NCBI RefSeq assembly: GCF_040717445.1 | Contig: NZ_JBFEFL010000001.1 | Coordinates: 1,870,001-1,934,000 of the forward strand | Direction: 5' to 3' | DNA: 64,000 nt | Source of the DNA: Qipengyuania sp. JC766 | GTDB taxonomy: Bacteria > Pseudomonadota > Alphaproteobacteria > Sphingomonadales > Sphingomonadaceae | Shown: in pieces, positions 28,844 to 37,188 of the stretch | Numbering within the stretch: position 1 is the first letter of the stretch | How the letters are laid out: each line of letters opens with the position of its first letter | Notes under the pieces: generated by a model | Database searches by the model: none | What the model was told of the DNA's origin: nothing | The model's input: the letters and a program-made list of their open reading frames with translations, nothing else | Position numbers and translations under genes: made by a program

Positions 28844-31378
28844 ATGAAAAGCGACCCGTCCCCCTTCTTCGCCACGTTCGACACGATCGTGCTTGTCGCC
28901 TGCTGCCTCGCCCTCGCGGGCCTCATCTGGTCTTTCCGCAACAGCATCCCGAAGGAATGGCAGCGCTGGACGGCGGCGCTGCTGCCATTCGTCATGCTTG
29001 GCCTGCTCACGGCCGGCGCAGCGATCGACGGCTCGCGCGGGTCCAAGCTCACGGCCGAGATTTCCGGCTTCGTCGTGCCGTCGGATGCGGTTCCTTCCGA
29101 CGGTCTGGAAGTGCTCGTCTTTCGCGTCGGTGACCGGTCGGAAGCGGCGGACCTCGTCGTTCGGCCGTTCCTGCAGGACTTCCTGAACCAAGGGTTCGCA
29201 GCCGACGACCCGCGCCACTACGTCGACATTTTCGCATCGCGGTCCGCCGACGGGACACTGGCCGCGAGAATGGAACTGACCCAGTACCCCGGGGACCCGG
29301 CGCAGGACATTCCCGGGATGCGGACGACGATCGGCGGGACGGTCGAGGAACTGACCGAGGGCGACGCCCTGCGCTCGCAAGTGCGCCTTGCCCCGGGACA
29401 GAGCGCAAGACCGGCCATATTCCGCGACGACAGCAGCACATCCGGCCGACAATACCAGGCGCGTCGGTCGTTCGAGGTTCGCAACCGCGCCCGGGAAGGG
29501 GAGCGCGAGGCCAGTATCGTCATCGATCTCGACCAGCCCTTGCGCGCAGATGCCGGAACCTGCGCCGATCCGAGAAACGTGCTGATCCCCGCCGCCCGCG
29601 ACGGTGCGCCGCCTCCGGGATATCTCATGCCGAGGTCGCTCGAATTCGCGGCGCTGGGCACGGGCGGACACGCGCGCGCAATACTGGGCACTCAGGCCCT
29701 GGGACCGATCGCCGACCGCGAGGGGCTGTGCCAGGCCGGTCAAATCGAATGGCCCGCTCCCGGTTCATCGGATGCGAGCCGGCTGCAGATGGACTTCACC
29801 TATCTCGCGGTTCCGTGGCTGCCGGTCTGGCTACTGTTTGCCAGCTGCCTCGCAAGCGTCCTCATCGGCAAGGGTACCTCCCGTGCGGAGAGCATTCTCA
29901 TGCCGGTCCTGCTTTTCCTGCTGGCCCTGCGCTCGCTGGTGGCGGTGGCCAGCGCCTTTTACGACACGTCCATTCCGCCCCACGTCTTTTTCAACGATGC
30001 GGCCTGCGCGACGATCGCGTTGCCGCCGCTGCTCGCCGCCCTGATCCGGCCGGTCGGGGACACTGGACGCACCGAGTGGCTGGGCTGGCTCGCACTGTCC
30101 GCCGCGCTCGTCGGGATCACGCTTCTGTGGACGGGGGGAATGGCACCCTCGCCCGATCTCGTAGCCGTGCTGATCCTGACCGCAACCCTTCTGATGGTGC
30201 GTGCGATCTGGCCCGATCGCTCGCCGGTCCAGCGCATTTACGAACGGATGCCGGAGAGTTTTCAGCTAGCGGGGACGCAGTGGCATGCCCTGCTGGCGAA
30301 GCTCAAACTCGAGAAGGCCACCGACTACACGGCGAAGCAGATGACCCGCATTCCGGCGCAGAGGCTGCTTCGCGCCGCCTTCGTCCTGCTGGTCTGCCTC
30401 TTCGCTGTCCGCTTCCTCCTCGCGGTACCCTTCGGGTTCAAGGAACGTGTCGGCGCAATTCCGCTCAGCCTGCCGTTCCTGTTTACGCTGATACTGGCGG
30501 CGACGCTGGGCACGATCGGGGTGCGGTCTCTGCAACGCGATCGGCTTAAAGGAGCCTGCTGGCTGATGGCTGGACTGTCTCTCGCCTTCCTGGTCTTCAT
30601 GCCGGGAATGGTCAGCGACACGGGGTTCGTGCTCGTTCATTTGCCGCCTATCGCAGGCGTCATCGCGTGGCATCTCGCAAGATCGGCGAGCGGAGACAGA
30701 TCGCGCGTTGCGGCGGCCGGCATCGCGTTCGCGCCCCTGGCGGCGCTACTTGCCCTCATGGGCGTGCTGGCATGGCAAGACCATGCGCGCCTGTCCGTCC
30801 TCGAAGATCCGAACACGCCGGTGGCAGACCGCATTCAGGCATCTCTCGGGGCCGATCCCAACAGCCTGCGCCTGATCCAGCTGGTCAGCCCGGAAACGGT
30901 CGAATCCGTCGGCACGCTCGCGGCCTATCGCCAGATGGAACAGTCGGCGATGCTTCATTCCCTCACCGACGATGTCTTCGGGGAAGGCTGGCTGGCCCCG
31001 GCAGAACTACTCAGCATCCGCAAGGAACAGGCCTGGGACTACGTGGCGGCCGTCCATATCATGCACCCGTTCGGCAGGATCGGTGCAGTCGCGATCCTCA
31101 TCCTCTTGGGAGCGATGGCAGGCGCACTGGTAACCGGCACACGAACGCGGATACTGTCCAAGTCGCCAGAAGAGGTCGCCGGGTTCCGGATCGCCGGCCA
31201 GATGGCGACATGGACGCTGTTTTTCAGTGCAACCTACATGGTTCTTGGCAATCTGCTGCTCGTGCCGTTCACCGGTCGAAACATCTACCTTCTCGCCAAC
31301 CTGTCGTCGGGCGACATGCTGGAAGGGCTTATGCTGGTAGCGCTGTCGACTCTTGCCCTGTTCGGGAATGACGAATGA
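28844..31378 (+). CDS. SEDS (FtsW/RodA)-like polytopic membrane protein
   Basis: 844 residues. Two N-terminal helices (about 9-30 and 44-60) precede a ~240-residue periplasmic domain with cysteines; then roughly ten more helices to the C-terminus. The last 130 residues match the end of SEDS glycosyltransferases: A-W-D-Y-V-A-A-V with Asp 732 aligns with the catalytic Asp of the FtsW/RodA H-T-D-F-I-F-A-V motif, followed by a glycine-rich helix and N-L-L-L-V-P-F-T-G-R-N, which aligns with the N...LLPVTGxPLP segment. The assignment is by motif pattern; the large periplasmic insert near the N-terminus is unusual. Overlaps the PBP gene by four bases, as expected for a SEDS-PBP pair. Confidence 0.7.
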   Translation: MKSDPSPFFATFDTIVLVACCLALAGLIWSFRNSIPKEWQRWTAALLPFVMLGLLTAGAAIDGSRGSKLTAEISGFVVPSDAVPSDGLEVLVFRVGDRSEAADLVVRPFLQDFLNQGFAADDPRHYVDIFASRSADGTLAARMELTQYPGDPAQDIPGMRTTIGGTVEELTEGDALRSQVRLAPGQSARPAIFRDDSSTSGRQYQARRSFEVRNRAREGEREASIVIDLDQPLRADAGTCADPRNVLIPAARDGAPPPGYLMPRSLEFAALGTGGHARAILGTQALGPIADREGLCQAGQIEWPAPGSSDASRLQMDFTYLAVPWLPVWLLFASCLASVLIGKGTSRAESILMPVLLFLLALRSLVAVASAFYDTSIPPHVFFNDAACATIALPPLLAALIRPVGDTGRTEWLGWLALSAALVGITLLWTGGMAPSPDLVAVLILTATLLMVRAIWPDRSPVQRIYERMPESFQLAGTQWHALLAKLKLEKATDYTAKQMTRIPAQRLLRAAFVLLVCLFAVRFLLAVPFGFKERVGAIPLSLPFLFTLILAATLGTIGVRSLQRDRLKGACWLMAGLSLAFLVFMPGMVSDTGFVLVHLPPIAGVIAWHLARSASGDRSRVAAAGIAFAPLAALLALMGVLAWQDHARLSVLEDPNTPVADRIQASLGADPNSLRLIQLVSPETVESVGTLAAYRQMEQSAMLHSLTDDVFGEGWLAPAELLSIRKEQAWDYVAAVHIMHPFGRIGAVAILILLGAMAGALVTGTRTRILSKSPEEVAGFRIAGQMATWTLFFSATYMVLGNLLLVPFTGRNIYLLANLSSGDMLEGLMLVALSTLALFGNDE

Positions 31379-33810
31379 GCCGAACTCAGGCCTTCTGGGG
31401 GGATAGGAAGCCGGGCACGAAGGAACCCGCAGGGCAAGGCGGGCGCATCTTGTGGGTGGCGGTCGCCATCGTCGCGTTCGCCATTTTGGTCGGACCTGCG
31501 CTGAGAAATCCGCCGTCGTTCCGATCCGACATCGCGGGAACGGGCTATCCCCGGATCGTCGATTCGCTGATCGATCTCGATTTCCTCAAGGTCGAAGAAA
31601 GGCCTGACACCGACCGATCGGCGCGCATCATCTTCGACGAAGCTGTCGTTGGCCGATCGGTAGCGGACGCGGTCGAGGGTTCGCGCGGAGGCCTCGGCGA
31701 GTGTCGCTATCGCAGGCCGCTCCGCGACGCATTTTCCGAACCGCTCGCATTCGCAGGCAACGCCTGGGCGGAATGGACCGGTGCGCCCGCCACGACCGAA
31801 GACTGCCTCGACCTGCTGTCACGCCTGCGTGCCGCGACCTTCCTCGGGCAGGACATGCGGGTCGACAGCTCCGACATATGGCGTTGGGAAAACGACGAAC
31901 TCTCTGGGATGGCCCCGGGCGCGCATATCATCTCGGACGCGACGCGCGCCTACAGCGGTTGGCGCGGCTCGCTCCTGTTCCGCAAGCCTTACGTACCCGC
32001 CATGCTAGTGGACCCCGTCACCCGCAAGGTACTGCTGCGGTTCGATCCGTCCCTGCAAAGCACGATGGACTTCGTCCCGTCGCGCGCGATCCAGACAGAG
32101 GCCCGATCGGCAACGACGGCCATTGCGAACCTGCAATCCGCGGACGCGCGGTGTCGGGGCAGCGCGCAGGCCTCGCTACTCGGAGACAAGTTGCTTCTGA
32201 CACTGTTGCCGGTCAATCGCACATCCGACTGTCCCGACATCTACGTGGACAATCGCTTGGTCCATTCGGGAAGCAGTGCGACGGGCCGCCCCCGGTACGT
32301 CCTTCTCGAACCCGGGCAAATTGTAACCGTTGGCGAAAGCCGACCTGTGATGATGCAGTTCGTGCACGGACTTGGCGGCATCACCGTCCTGAACAATGGA
32401 CGCCGGCGATACGAACCCACCCTGGCGCAAGTCGGTGCGGCCGTCGCCAACGCTTCACCAGAGGGCGATCTCCTGTCGAGCATCGATCCGCAGCTTCATT
32501 TCAAAGCGCAACGCCTGCTCGAAAACCAGGCCGGTTCGATCATGCGAGAGCAAGGTGCGAGCCTGCGGGCAGCCGCCCTGCTCATTGACGGGCTCACCGG
32601 CGAAATCGTTGCCGCACCTACTTTCCCGGCGCAGGTGGATCAGCTAGCACCTTCAGACCGCTATCGCGCGTCGCGGCTCGGCTGGCTTGGCCAGAACCAG
32701 AACTTCCAGCGGCTCCCCGCGGGATCGACGGCGAAGGTCCCGATCGCGACGGCAATCGTGCAGAGATATCCCGAACTGCTGACGCTTCGCGCGCAGGCCC
32801 GGCCCGGGCCTTTTGGAACCCTGCTGGGCACGGATCTGAAGGTCGGCGGCAATCCGGTGGCGGCAAACGTGCGTGGCGGATCCATCGACTTCGAAACCTT
32901 CATCGCGAAATCTAGCAATTATTATGCCCTGTTGCTGATGCGGCTCGCAGCGTCGCCCGAGCCTTTGGCGAGCGATGGACCCGCGATTCCGGCAAACGAA
33001 GCCTATTCGATACTCGGCCGGACGTATCGCAACGCTCCGGCGCTGCCGCGCGACGGCCGGCAATGGGCAACCTCATGGGGTGACATTCTGTACCGGATGA
33101 CCTGCGTACCACCCACGAGCGCGTACGAAGCTGCCGAAGATAGCAAAGAGATCTGCCCCGAGGCCTATTTCGATCACTCGAAAGTCGACAATCCCGGCGG
33201 GCTGGCACCCCTTGCGCATGTGCCGCCGGACCTGGAGTTCGACTTTATCCGGCCGGAATTCATCTATCAGGATTATCTCCAGTCGATCCTGGGCCAGAGC
33301 CGGTCGCTCTGGACGAACGCGGCGCTCGGACAGGCGTATTCCCGCATCCTCACGGGTCGGCAGGTCTCGCTTCATTTCGACGCTCGAAGCAGCGGTCCGG
33401 GCGACTTCGAACCACTCGGAATCCGTCGGGAAGTCTGGCAGGCCGTCACACAGGGAATGGCGGGCGCCGCGTCGAGCGGGACGGCGTCCGCCCTGAGCCA
33501 GGCATCTGGATCGCGGTTCGACGATATCGCCATTTACGCGAAGACGGGCACGCCCACGGTCGCCATCGACGGACAGAGCCGGACCGGTCACGCCATTGCC
33601 GTCGCTTTCGTGCGCTACGACGGGCCCAGAAGCCCCGACACGATCTGTTCGACGCGGGTTGCTGTCGTGAACATCCAGGGACGGACGGAGGCGGACAGGC
33701 AGCCGGCACTAAGTTTCGTGCGCACGCTGATGTCGCGCCAAGAATTCGCGAACTGGCTAGCGGCTCCCTGTCCCCCTAAAGCGCCGCAGCCGCAGGCGGG
33801 CCGGAACTGA
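31375..33810 (+). CDS. Penicillin-binding protein transpeptidase with novel N-terminal half
   Basis: 811 residues, one N-terminal membrane helix (about 26-44), so the body is periplasmic. Transpeptidase motifs are all intact: S-T-A-K at 451-454 (nucleophile Ser 451), S-S-N at 513-515 and K-T-G-T at 723-726; the entry strand SSIDPQLHFKAQRLLENQ and LIDGLTGEIVAAP are typical of class A/B PBPs. No glycosyltransferase-51 motif is seen, so it is class-B-like and would depend on a partner polymerase, presumably the SEDS-like protein just upstream. The ~310 residues before the transpeptidase do not resemble a standard PBP pedestal. Confidence 0.85.
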   Translation: MSRTQAFWGDRKPGTKEPAGQGGRILWVAVAIVAFAILVGPALRNPPSFRSDIAGTGYPRIVDSLIDLDFLKVEERPDTDRSARIIFDEAVVGRSVADAVEGSRGGLGECRYRRPLRDAFSEPLAFAGNAWAEWTGAPATTEDCLDLLSRLRAATFLGQDMRVDSSDIWRWENDELSGMAPGAHIISDATRAYSGWRGSLLFRKPYVPAMLVDPVTRKVLLRFDPSLQSTMDFVPSRAIQTEARSATTAIANLQSADARCRGSAQASLLGDKLLLTLLPVNRTSDCPDIYVDNRLVHSGSSATGRPRYVLLEPGQIVTVGESRPVMMQFVHGLGGITVLNNGRRRYEPTLAQVGAAVANASPEGDLLSSIDPQLHFKAQRLLENQAGSIMREQGASLRAAALLIDGLTGEIVAAPTFPAQVDQLAPSDRYRASRLGWLGQNQNFQRLPAGSTAKVPIATAIVQRYPELLTLRAQARPGPFGTLLGTDLKVGGNPVAANVRGGSIDFETFIAKSSNYYALLLMRLAASPEPLASDGPAIPANEAYSILGRTYRNAPALPRDGRQWATSWGDILYRMTCVPPTSAYEAAEDSKEICPEAYFDHSKVDNPGGLAPLAHVPPDLEFDFIRPEFIYQDYLQSILGQSRSLWTNAALGQAYSRILTGRQVSLHFDARSSGPGDFEPLGIRREVWQAVTQGMAGAASSGTASALSQASGSRFDDIAIYAKTGTPTVAIDGQSRTGHAIAVAFVRYDGPRSPDTICSTRVAVVNIQGRTEADRQPALSFVRTLMSRQEFANWLAAPCPPKAPQPQAGRN

Positions 33811-34208
33811 TGGTGCGCAGAACAGCCTTCGGCAGCGAGCGTCTGGTACAGCGCTCCAGAACGCGCTTCGTCCTGATCGTGGCAATGCTTGCGGTTCCCG
33901 CATTCCTCGCGGCGCTCCTGCCCTCCAGCCCTCCCCGCCCACCGGTATCGGATAGCATCGCCATAAAGCCGTTGCCGCAGAATGTGACGTGGGCATGCGG
34001 GCAGGCGAGAACGGAAGAATGCGAAACGTCGGCCTTCCTGCGGGCCTACGACCTGGACTCCGGAAATCGACGTCCGCTCGGACAGGAGCTTCGTCCAAGG
34101 ATCGGGGCCGGCGGCAGGTTCGACCCCGAACGCGACATCATCGTCCCGATCGATTCCCGATGCGAAGAGGGTGGCGTTCCGGGCTGTGCGGGCGAAATCG
34201 GCGGATAG
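33810..34208 (+). CDS. Small single-pass membrane protein, last gene of GTPase-SEDS-PBP operon
   Basis: 132 residues; the ATG shares one base with the PBP stop (TGATG). A basic N-terminus (VRRTAFGSERLVQRSRTRF) precedes one membrane helix at about residues 20-38; the rest is a ~90-residue periplasmic part with four cysteines (WACGQ, EECET, RCEEG, GCAGE) that may form two disulfides. No recognised family. Tight coupling to the PBP suggests an accessory subunit. Confidence 0.65.
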   Translation: MVRRTAFGSERLVQRSRTRFVLIVAMLAVPAFLAALLPSSPPRPPVSDSIAIKPLPQNVTWACGQARTEECETSAFLRAYDLDSGNRRPLGQELRPRIGAGGRFDPERDIIVPIDSRCEEGGVPGCAGEIGG

Positions 34209-34367
34209 CAGGTGTTCTCCGCTACCACGGTGAGGACCGAACGATGGTCCCATATCGGCGCATAGGTTTGCACGACCGCATCCGGTCTCGATTTGACCTT
34301 GTGATTTGCGAGGCGTGCGCGCACCACGATTGCCACGATACGGATGATATCGCAGGGAGAGCAGGGT

Positions 34368-34396
34368 AGCGGGCGGCTTCGGCCGGCCCTTATTGC
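34368..34396 (+). terminator. Weak hairpin after the GTPase-SEDS-PBP operon
   Basis: GGGCGGC-TTCG-GCCGGCCC forms a short GC stem with one bulge, followed by TTATT. It lies about 165 bp after the last operon gene and 28 bp before the permease start, so it could end the operon or belong to the permease leader. The rest of the 215-bp gap (34209-34423) shows nothing I recognise. Confidence 0.3.
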
Positions 34397-34423
34397 CGTG
34401 GCTCCCGTGCAGGGAGACGCTGA

Positions 34424-35701
34424 ATGACCACCGATACCAACCGCGGCACCGTCTTGGCGGCATTCGTCGCCGTGACGACGCTTTTCTTCGCGTGGGGCTT
34501 CATCACCTCGCTGATCGATCCACTGGTGGCCGCCGTGAAGGGGATTTTTACACTCAACGATCGCCAAGCCATGTTGTCGGCGTCCGCGTTCTTCATCGCA
34601 TACGGCGTGGTCAGCTTTCCGGCAGCCGCACTCATCGCCAAGTGGCGCGCGGTGCCGTCCATCCTCATCGCGCTGGTCATGATGGTCTTCGCGTGCCTCA
34701 TCATGCTCGGCGCTGCGAACATCGCCAATTACAACCTCGTCCTTCTGGGCCTCTTCGTCCTGGCGAGCGGAATCACCATCCTCCAGGTCGCAGCCAATCC
34801 GCTGGCCGCCGCGCTCGGAGATCCCGAGAAGAGCCATTTCCGGCTCACCCTAGCCCAGACGTTCAACAGTTTCGGGACCATTATCGGCCCATGGCTCGGT
34901 TCGCTGCTATTCCTGAAAGGTGTTGAAGTGGACGAGGGCGTCGCGCTCACCGAGGAAGTTCGTAACAATGCCCTCGCCGGCATCGATACCGCCTATTTCT
35001 GGATTTGCGGTCTGCTTTTGGCCCTGCTGGCCTTCTTCTACTTGAAGCGTCGGACCGTCTCGAATGCGGCCCCCGTCATCGGTTCGGGCAAGAACCTTTT
35101 CCAGCTCATCGGCGACGCGCTTTCGTCCAAATGGGCGCTGATCGGAGCCGGCGCGATCTTCCTCTACGTCGGGGCGGAAGTCGCCATCGGCGCGCAGATG
35201 GCCCTGTTCCTCAATTCCGACGGCATCTGGAACATCAGCCTCCAGCAGGCCGGAACCATTGTCTCCTACTACTGGGCCGGGGCCTTTGTCGGGCGGCTGG
35301 TCGGCTCGTTTCTCCTGTACCAGTTCAAGGCCTACAAGCTCCTGATCGTCTTTACCGCCGCGGCTGCACTGATGTGCCTTTACGTGTTCCTTGTGGGCGG
35401 GGTGACCGCAGGCTACGTCGCGCTCGCGATCGGCCTGTTCAATTCGATCATGTTTCCGGTGATCTTCACCCTGACCCTCGAGCGGTCGACTGCCAGCGAG
35501 GAAGCGACGTCCGCCATGCTGTGCACGGGCATCGTCGGCGGCGCGGCCATCCCCTACATCGTCGGGTCGGTCTCGGAAGCGAGCACCTATACGGTCGCGT
35601 TCGTGGTTCCTGCCGCGTGTTACGGCCTGCTGTGCCTCTTCGCCTTCGCGGCGGGCCGCGCAACGCCGGTGCGCCATTCCGAATCGAAGGTCGCGCATTA
35701 A
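34424..35701 (+). CDS. FHS-family MFS sugar permease (FucP/NagP/GluP type)
   Basis: 425 residues, about 12 membrane helices. The segment ANPLAAALGDPEKSHFRLTLAQTFNSFGTIIGPWLGSLLF is the hallmark of the fucose/glucose/galactose:H+ symporter family; FFAWGFITSLIDPL at the N-terminus is likewise typical. Substrate cannot be set from sequence: glucose, galactose, fucose or N-acetylglucosamine are candidates. No sugar kinase or glycosidase accompanies it. Ribosome site CAGGGAGAC lies 5 nt before the ATG. It separates the GTPase operon from the fimbrial cluster. Confidence 0.9.
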   Translation: MTTDTNRGTVLAAFVAVTTLFFAWGFITSLIDPLVAAVKGIFTLNDRQAMLSASAFFIAYGVVSFPAAALIAKWRAVPSILIALVMMVFACLIMLGAANIANYNLVLLGLFVLASGITILQVAANPLAAALGDPEKSHFRLTLAQTFNSFGTIIGPWLGSLLFLKGVEVDEGVALTEEVRNNALAGIDTAYFWICGLLLALLAFFYLKRRTVSNAAPVIGSGKNLFQLIGDALSSKWALIGAGAIFLYVGAEVAIGAQMALFLNSDGIWNISLQQAGTIVSYYWAGAFVGRLVGSFLLYQFKAYKLLIVFTAAAALMCLYVFLVGGVTAGYVALAIGLFNSIMFPVIFTLTLERSTASEEATSAMLCTGIVGGAAIPYIVGSVSEASTYTVAFVVPAACYGLLCLFAFAAGRATPVRHSESKVAH

Positions 35702-35947
35702 GGCTAGTCGCTGATTAGAATGGAACATAGTTGCTAGATCCGGTCCCCTGAGTCAAACTGGCACCGGGTTCCGCTATGATCGATGACAGTTTATCCGGCA
35801 GGCGTCGCCTTAAAGTCAGCGATTTCCGACCTGCGCGCGTCAGTCTCTTCGTCTCCTTAACGAAAGGCTGAAAACAATTAACCTTACCATTTAGGCTCGA
35901 TTTTACCGTGCACTCATATCGCCTCAGAACTCTTGACGAGGTGAATT

Positions 35948-36343
35948 ATGAATATTCCTTTGAAATTGTCGCTCATGACCGCGGCGTGTTGCGCCCCGCT
36001 CGCGCCAGCATATGGAAATGAAATTTCTATCTCGCTGAGGGCCATTGTGGAACCGAGGTGCCAAATCGTTAACGTCGTGTCATTGCCTGACGAACAGATA
36101 CAAGGTCTCGAGGTCTCTGTTCTTTGCAACGCTCCCAACTATCGTTTAAGCGTTTTAGGTGAAAACGGACCTCTGCCTGTTGAGATCAGAAGTTCATCCG
36201 AGACAGAAAGTTCAGTCAAAGCTGTCGGAAGCTCGATACTCGTTTCAGCAAAACAGCCGGGGCTGCAAGTGCTGGACCTAGAATTTCAGGGCGGGCTGGC
36301 AGGAGCCAATGGTATCTACAGAATCCAACTTGATGGATTCTGA
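35948..36343 (+). CDS. Small secreted protein, diverged pilin-like (Spore coat U type)
   Basis: 131 residues with a Sec signal peptide (about 1-23, ending APAYGNE) preceded by a good ribosome site (ACGAGGTG). The mature part is short, with two cysteines (PRCQIV and VLCNAP) spaced like those of the other pilins in this cluster and a final beta-strand (GIYRIQLDGF) comparable to their A-G-x-Y endings. It is the shortest and most diverged member; the donor-strand-like C-terminus T-A-N of the others is missing. Its 3' end converges on the tip-protein gene with an 11-bp gap. Confidence 0.6.
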   Translation: MNIPLKLSLMTAACCAPLAPAYGNEISISLRAIVEPRCQIVNVVSLPDEQIQGLEVSVLCNAPNYRLSVLGENGPLPVEIRSSSETESSVKAVGSSILVSAKQPGLQVLDLEFQGGLAGANGIYRIQLDGF

Positions 36344-36354
36344 TATTGCCTTCG

Positions 36355-37188
36355 CTACTGTGCTGTGAATGAAAGAGTGATCACGTCTCGGTAGACTCCC
36401 GCATAGGCTGATGTAACTGGAGCCACGTCGATTTGAACAGCGGCTTCAGTCAATTGGCCTGAATTGGGAGCCATATCGATCCCTGTGGGACCTTTCAGAT
36501 TGAGCGGTATTCCATTGAGGCTGGACGAGTAAGGGATGGTTCCAAGCTGCGCGCCGTTCTCATGGGTAAGCGCTCCCAAATTGTCAGATTCGATAGTAAG
36601 GGTGGTTCTCGCGTTGGAGCGGAAGTAGATCGACCGACGTATGGAGACGCCTTCGTTAAGTCTTCCCAAATCAACGTTGATATTGCCATTCTCGGCCTCT
36701 CCGAACATTCGGATGGTTGGGCTTACCAACACGTTGACAACCAGCGTTCCAAGTTCCTGTCCGTTCGAAGTGAAATCGAGAATTGTCTGATAGTTACCGG
36801 ACGGGACGAATTGACCTGCGTCCAACTTTAGGAATTCGAATGGGACTTCCACCCCATCCAAGAGTGCCTTCAGGCCGAGCGGGCTGAACAATATCTCAGA
36901 TCTATTGCTGGCGAAAACTTCTGGCGCATCCACGTGTGTCGAGTTTAGGGCCGAGCCGGCAGAAGCGAGAACGAAAACGCTGGCATCTCTTGGAGTGATG
37001 CGAAGGTCGTCCAGTTCACAGTCATCGCTAAGGCGTACCGAAACCCGAACAATTGAGTCGGTCAGATCATTGGCATCGTATTCGTCAAGCCCAATTTGGC
37101 GAGCGTCGAAAGAAGTTGCGTCGCATTCGCGCGCCCAAGATGGGTTTGAAATCGCCACCAGGCTGAAAAACAAGATCAGCAATCTCAT
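36355..37188 (-). CDS. Fimbrial tip/adhesin-like secreted protein
   Basis: 277 residues with a signal peptide (about 1-19, ending PSWARE). Two domains are suggested: an N-terminal part with cysteines (RECDAT, DDCELD) to about residue 150 and a C-terminal pilin-like domain closing with TSAYAGVYRDVITLSFTAQ, the same A-G-x-Y-x-D pattern as the pilins 5 kb away. Two-domain architecture at the far end of a chaperone-usher operon is typical of a tip adhesin. ATG overlaps the usher stop by four bases. Confidence 0.72.
   Translation of the reverse strand: MRLLILFFSLVAISNPSWARECDATSFDARQIGLDEYDANDLTDSIVRVSVRLSDDCELDDLRITPRDASVFVLASAGSALNSTHVDAPEVFASNRSEILFSPLGLKALLDGVEVPFEFLKLDAGQFVPSGNYQTILDFTSNGQELGTLVVNVLVSPTIRMFGEAENGNINVDLGRLNEGVSIRRSIYFRSNARTTLTIESDNLGALTHENGAQLGTIPYSSSLNGIPLNLKGPTGIDMAPNSGQLTEAAVQIDVAPVTSAYAGVYRDVITLSFTAQ

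Noticed and set aside
35702-35730. GGAAC at about 35722 as an EcfG promoter
   Set aside because: At N16 the downstream triplet is GTC rather than GTT, and no gene starts at suitable distance.
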